Part shown: positions 61,336 through 64,000 of the stretch, piece by piece
Layout: every line of letters begins with the position of its first letter
How positions within the stretch are numbered: the stretch's first letter is position 1
Assembly (NCBI RefSeq): GCF_050231725.1
Contig: NZ_CP077172.1
Span: forward strand, 62,001 to 126,000
DNA length: 64,000 nt
Direction: 5' to 3'
Source: Fusobacterium nucleatum_L
GTDB taxonomy: Bacteria; Fusobacteriota; Fusobacteriia; Fusobacteriales; Fusobacteriaceae
Translations under genes and position numbers: made by a program
The notes under the pieces: generated by a model
What the model saw: the letters and a program-made list of their open reading frames with translations, nothing else
Told to the model about the DNA's origin: nothing
The model's database searches: none

Positions 61336-61440
61336 CTACATTTTTAGCATTACAATTAATTTCATAATAATAAAAGTTCCAAAAAAAGCTAATAAAAATA
61401 CTCCAACTACTTTAAGTATTATTCCTATTATATCTTTCAT
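61336..61440 (-). CDS. 34-residue membrane peptide between DUF1007 and NicO
   Basis: The ATG (61440) overlaps the DUF1007 stop by the four bases ATGA, giving clear translational coupling, and the frame closes with TAG 20 bp before the NicO start. The sequence is one membrane helix, with MKDIIGIILKVVGVFLLAFF at the start and a Met/Lys-rich end (MKLIVMLKM). It is too short for routine gene calling. It could be a small subunit or regulator of the NicO permease. No known family recognised. Confidence 0.65.
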   Translation of the reverse strand: MKDIIGIILKVVGVFLLAFFGTFIIMKLIVMLKM

Positions 61441-61982
61441 TCAAATGTCACCTCATATTCATCTGGACTTACTAAATTAAAATAAAATTTTGTCTTGTCA
61501 TTTGTAAAAAAATTTACCTTAGCTTTTACATTCTTATCAATTTTTAATGAAGATTTTTCATAATCATAGTTATAATAATATTTTGTATCATACAAAGCTA
61601 TTTTTAATTTAGAGTTTTTTGTTATTTTTTCATCAATAGGAATAAAAAAATATATTTCTAAAGCATTATTTTCTAATTTTGCCTGTTCAAAAATTATATC
61701 ATCTTCCTTATAAATTTTACTATTATATTTAACTCTAATATGTTTAAATAAGTGCTTTAAAAATACAATATTATCTTGTTCAACATTCATTTCTTTATCG
61801 GGTTTTAAAATTTTCTTATTTAACCTTGTATTCAATTCATCTAAATTCAACTGTAATTCTATACCTTCAAGTTTTTGATTTTCTATTTTTACATCTATAA
61901 TAGTATCAAAAAAAACATGAGGATGAGAATAACTATATATACTAATAATAAAAAATAATATTATTTTATAAATAAATTTCAT
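61437..61982 (-). CDS. DUF1007 family exported protein (metal-transport associated)
   Basis: 181 residues with a signal peptide (about 1-18). Right after it comes SHPHVFFDT, the HPH motif that marks DUF1007 and probably binds metal at the mature N-terminus. The remainder is beta-rich. DUF1007 proteins are encoded next to NicO permeases, as here. First gene of a leftward operon with its own promoter at 62018-62046. Confidence 0.85.
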   Translation of the reverse strand: MKFIYKIILFFIISIYSYSHPHVFFDTIIDVKIENQKLEGIELQLNLDELNTRLNKKILKPDKEMNVEQDNIVFLKHLFKHIRVKYNSKIYKEDDIIFEQAKLENNALEIYFFIPIDEKITKNSKLKIALYDTKYYYNYDYEKSSLKIDKNVKAKVNFFTNDKTKFYFNLVSPDEYEVTFE

Positions 61983-62017
61983 ATTTTCTTCTCTTTCTAA
62001 TTTTATTTTACCTTTTT

Positions 62018-62046
62018 ATAATACATCTATTTTTTCATTATATCAA
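62018..62046 (-). promoter_or_regulatory. Promoter of the DUF1007-NicO operon
   Basis: Read leftward: -35 TTGATA (62046-62041), 17-bp spacer, -10 TATTAT (62023-62018), 36 bp before the start. Confidence 0.7.
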
Positions 62047-62101
62047 ATTTTTTTATTTTCCTAAAAGAAGCTTTTTTCTTCTTTAAGGTATTTAAAATCT
62101 A

Positions 62102-62130
62102 ATTGAAAAAATGATAATTCTATGTTAATA
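62102..62130 (+). promoter_or_regulatory. Promoter of the dipeptide/nickel ABC operon
   Basis: -35 TTGAAA (62102-62107), 17-bp spacer, -10 TAATAT (62125-62130) with a TGT extension, 44 bp before the permease start. Confidence 0.65.
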
Positions 62131-62173
62131 TTACAATATTAAGCAAATAAAAATATAAAAGGAGAGTGATACT

Positions 62174-63112
62174 TTGATAAAATATATAATAAAAAGATTA
62201 TTATACTTAATTCCTATATTAATTGGAGTAACTTTCCTGACATTTTTAATGTTATATCTAGCTCCCTCTGATCCAATATCAATGAAATATACATCAATGG
62301 CTACTGTTGGAGATTCAAAATATATTGAAGAAAAAAAAGAAGAAATGGGTTTAAATGATAGTTTTATAAAACAATATATGAGATGGAGTAAAAATGTTCT
62401 ATCTGGTGATTTTGGAATATCTACTAAATACAATGTGCCAGTAAAAGATGAAATAGCCAAAAGACTTCCTAAAACATTAGCACTAACTGGAACAACTATT
62501 CTTATAACAATTTTATTAGCCTTTCCTCTTGGAATAATATCAGCTCAATATAAAAATAAGTGGACAGATTACCTTATAAGATTTTTTTCATTTACTGGAA
62601 TTTCAATACCTAGTTTTTGGTTAGGATTGATGTTAATGTATTTCTTTTCAGTAAAATTTAAACTTTTACCTATTATTGGAAGTAAGGGAATAAAAAGTCT
62701 TATTCTTCCATCAATAACACTTTCTGTATGGTTAGTTGCAGTCTACATAAGAAGAATAAGAGCTTGTATACTTGAAGAAATAAATAAAGACTATGTTGTT
62801 GCCTTAAAATCAAAGGGAATTTCATATTCAAAAATAATGTTTTTTCATATATTGCCAAATTCCTTATTGACAATAGTTACTATGTTCGGAATGTCAATAG
62901 GCTCTATATTGGGTGGAACAACAATAATTGAAACAATATTTGAATATCGTGGACTTGGAAAAATGGCAGCAGATGCTATAACTAATAGAGATTATTTTTT
63001 AATGCAAGGCTATGTGATATGGACGGCTATAATCTATGTTGTAATAAATCTTCTTGTAGATATTCTCTATAAATATCTTAATCCTAAAATTCAAATAGGA
63101 GATGAGAGCTAA
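62174..63112 (+). CDS. Dipeptide/nickel-type ABC transporter permease (DppB family)
   Basis: 312 residues starting with TTG, with GGAGAG 7 bp before it. Six membrane helices; the N-terminal RLLYLIPILIGVTFLTFLMLYLAPSDP is diagnostic of DppB/OppB, and the coupling EAA-like loop is ALKSKGISYSKIMFFHILPNSL. The end, ETIFEYRGLGKMAADAITNRDY, is typical. It pairs with the next gene, whose ATG overlaps its stop by one base (TAATG). Peptides or nickel are both possible ligands. Confidence 0.92.
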   Translation: MIKYIIKRLLYLIPILIGVTFLTFLMLYLAPSDPISMKYTSMATVGDSKYIEEKKEEMGLNDSFIKQYMRWSKNVLSGDFGISTKYNVPVKDEIAKRLPKTLALTGTTILITILLAFPLGIISAQYKNKWTDYLIRFFSFTGISIPSFWLGLMLMYFFSVKFKLLPIIGSKGIKSLILPSITLSVWLVAVYIRRIRACILEEINKDYVVALKSKGISYSKIMFFHILPNSLLTIVTMFGMSIGSILGGTTIIETIFEYRGLGKMAADAITNRDYFLMQGYVIWTAIIYVVINLLVDILYKYLNPKIQIGDES

Positions 63113-63924
63113 TGAAAAATAAAAAAATTGACTATAAATTTTCTATAATTTTAACATTGGCTATTCTTATAATTCTAATTACAGTTTTTGCAAATTATTT
63201 AGCACCTTATAATCCTGATTATCAAAATTATGATGTTATATCTCAAGCTCCTAATTCTGCTTATCTATTAGGAACAGATTATGTAGGTAGAGATATTTTA
63301 TCAAGAATATTATATGGAGGTAGATATTCTTTACTGATTGCCTTATTAGTAACTTTCTTAGTTGCTCTTATAGGTATTATAATAGGGCTTATATCTGGTT
63401 ATTTAGGAGGAATAGTTGACGTTGTCATTATGAGAGTAGTTGACTTGATAATGTCTTTTCCATATATAGTTTTTGTAATAGCAGTAGTAACAATTTTTGG
63501 TGGAGGCTTAAAAAATTTAATTTTAGCTATGACGTTAATTAGCTGGACCAACTATGCAAGAGTTACAAGAGCTATGGTAATATCACTAAAGAATAATGAT
63601 TTTATAAATCAAGCTAAGTTAAACGGAGCTAGTAATTTTAGAATTATGTATAAGTATTTAGCTCCCAATGTCTTACCTTATTTAATTGTTTTAACAACAC
63701 AGGATATTGCAAATAATCTTTTAACTTTATCAAGTCTGTCTCTTTTGGGAATAGGAGTACAACCTCCAACAGCAGAATGGGGACTGATGTTAAGTGAAGG
63801 TAAAAAATATATTCAAACAGCACCTTGGATACTATTTTTCCCAGGAATAGCTATATTTGTTTGTGTAATTGTTTTTAATTTACTTGGGGATAGTTTTAGA
63901 GATATTCTTGATCCCAAAGAGTAA
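63112..63924 (+). CDS. Dipeptide/nickel-type ABC transporter permease (DppC family)
   Basis: 270 residues. Marks are the NPDYQNYDVISQAPNSAYLLGTDYVGRDILSRILYGGRYSLLIAL segment, the coupling loop INQAKLNGASNFRIMYKYLAPNVLP and the ending FNLLGDSFRDILDPKE, all standard for DppC/OppC. It forms the second membrane half with the preceding permease. A substrate-binding protein gene seems to follow at 63961. Confidence 0.93.
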   Translation: MKNKKIDYKFSIILTLAILIILITVFANYLAPYNPDYQNYDVISQAPNSAYLLGTDYVGRDILSRILYGGRYSLLIALLVTFLVALIGIIIGLISGYLGGIVDVVIMRVVDLIMSFPYIVFVIAVVTIFGGGLKNLILAMTLISWTNYARVTRAMVISLKNNDFINQAKLNGASNFRIMYKYLAPNVLPYLIVLTTQDIANNLLTLSSLSLLGIGVQPPTAEWGLMLSEGKKYIQTAPWILFFPGIAIFVCVIVFNLLGDSFRDILDPKE

Positions 63925-63960
63925 TTTTTATAATTTTAATTTTATGTACAGGAGGAAATT

Positions 63961-64000
63961 GTGAAGAAAAAAGTATTATTAGGAATTTTTTTGGCTCTTA
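63961..64000 (+). CDS. Start of a probable exported substrate-binding protein (cut by window edge)
   Basis: GTG with AGGAGG 6 bp before it opens MKKKVLLGIFLAL, the beginning of a signal peptide. Position right after the permease pair suggests the periplasmic binding protein of the same transporter. Only 13 codons are visible, so this is inference. Confidence 0.55.
   Translation, partial: MKKKVLLGIFLAL

Overview
The window looks like a chromosomal segment of a Fusobacterium, closest in feel to F. nucleatum or F. periodonticum. The DNA is strongly AT-rich with A/T-ending codons. The gene set is fusobacterial: a GlgC/GlgD pair, a Bcd/EtfBA electron-bifurcating module, a fused CobA-HemD, a BioG-type pimeloyl-ACP esterase, and a TonB-dependent heme operon carrying an anaerobic radical-SAM heme enzyme and its flavodoxin partner. 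The TonB receptor shows a Gram-negative envelope. The genus call is inference from gene content; no rRNA or tRNA gene was seen.

Layout, left to right. (1) 1-7.9 kb is accessory: tandem paralogous envelope proteins built from one repeated module, two copies of a DUF6882-type domain, an unrecognised acidic protein, a Dabb protein, a lone tyrosine recombinase followed by 444 bp of non-coding DNA with repeated TATCSGATA-like sites, and a MORN-type lipoprotein. (2) 8.1-10.6 kb: a TPR-DUF4037 protein with a DUF4125 protein. (3) 10.7-13.7 kb: a biotin precursor operon (bioF, bioG, bioC) ending with a second alpha/beta hydrolase. (4) 13.8-23.3 kb, leftward: a complete glycogen operon malQ-glgP-glgB-glgC-glgD-glgA. 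(5) 23.4-26.5 kb, leftward: gapA, pgk and two small FMN-binding proteins, with a terminator/attenuator between gapA and pgk. (6) 26.7-34.4 kb: an RluA-type pseudouridine synthase divergent from hemA-hemC-tag-cobA/hemD, then a CPBP protease, a small helical protein, a MORN protein and a convergent DUF1353 protein. (7) 34.7-37.4 kb: truB-typA. (8) 37.6-40.8 kb, leftward: bcd-etfB-etfA. (9) 41-47 kb: trmN6, a two-part ThrE-like exporter, a COG0523 GTPase, a methyltransferase and lepA. (10) 47-49.4 kb, leftward: an M18 aminopeptidase and asnA. (11) 49.5-56.2 kb, leftward: the heme uptake and anaerobic heme-opening operon. (12) 56.4-58.6 kb: a LysE exporter, mnmA and mscL. (13) 58.7-62 kb: a small winged-helix protein with a cysteine cluster, a decayed type III pantothenate kinase gene that keeps a near-consensus promoter, and a leftward operon (DUF1007, a 34-aa membrane peptide, NicO permease, an unknown protein, a secreted peptidase-E-like protein). 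(14) 62.1-64 kb: a dipeptide/nickel-type ABC permease pair and the first codons of a probable substrate-binding protein, cut by the window edge.

Most genes sit in tight operons with good Shine-Dalgarno sites. Several apparent longer reading frames are trimmed here because a strong Shine-Dalgarno selects an internal start. Promoters with TTGACA-like and TATAAT-like boxes at 17-bp spacing, or extended TGnTATAAT boxes, can be read directly in front of many operons, and convergent operons are separated by U-tailed hairpins. Metabolically the segment joins glycogen turnover and glycolysis, butyryl-CoA formation, the early tetrapyrrole/precorrin route and heme uptake with anaerobic heme opening.

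The most interesting signals are the modular paralog array at the left edge, the coaX remnant with its surviving promoter, the Cys-cluster winged-helix protein, the helical loop and 24-bp tandem repeat in the TonB receptor, the about 54-residue insertion in EtfA, and the NicO operon with its small membrane peptide and secreted S51 protein.
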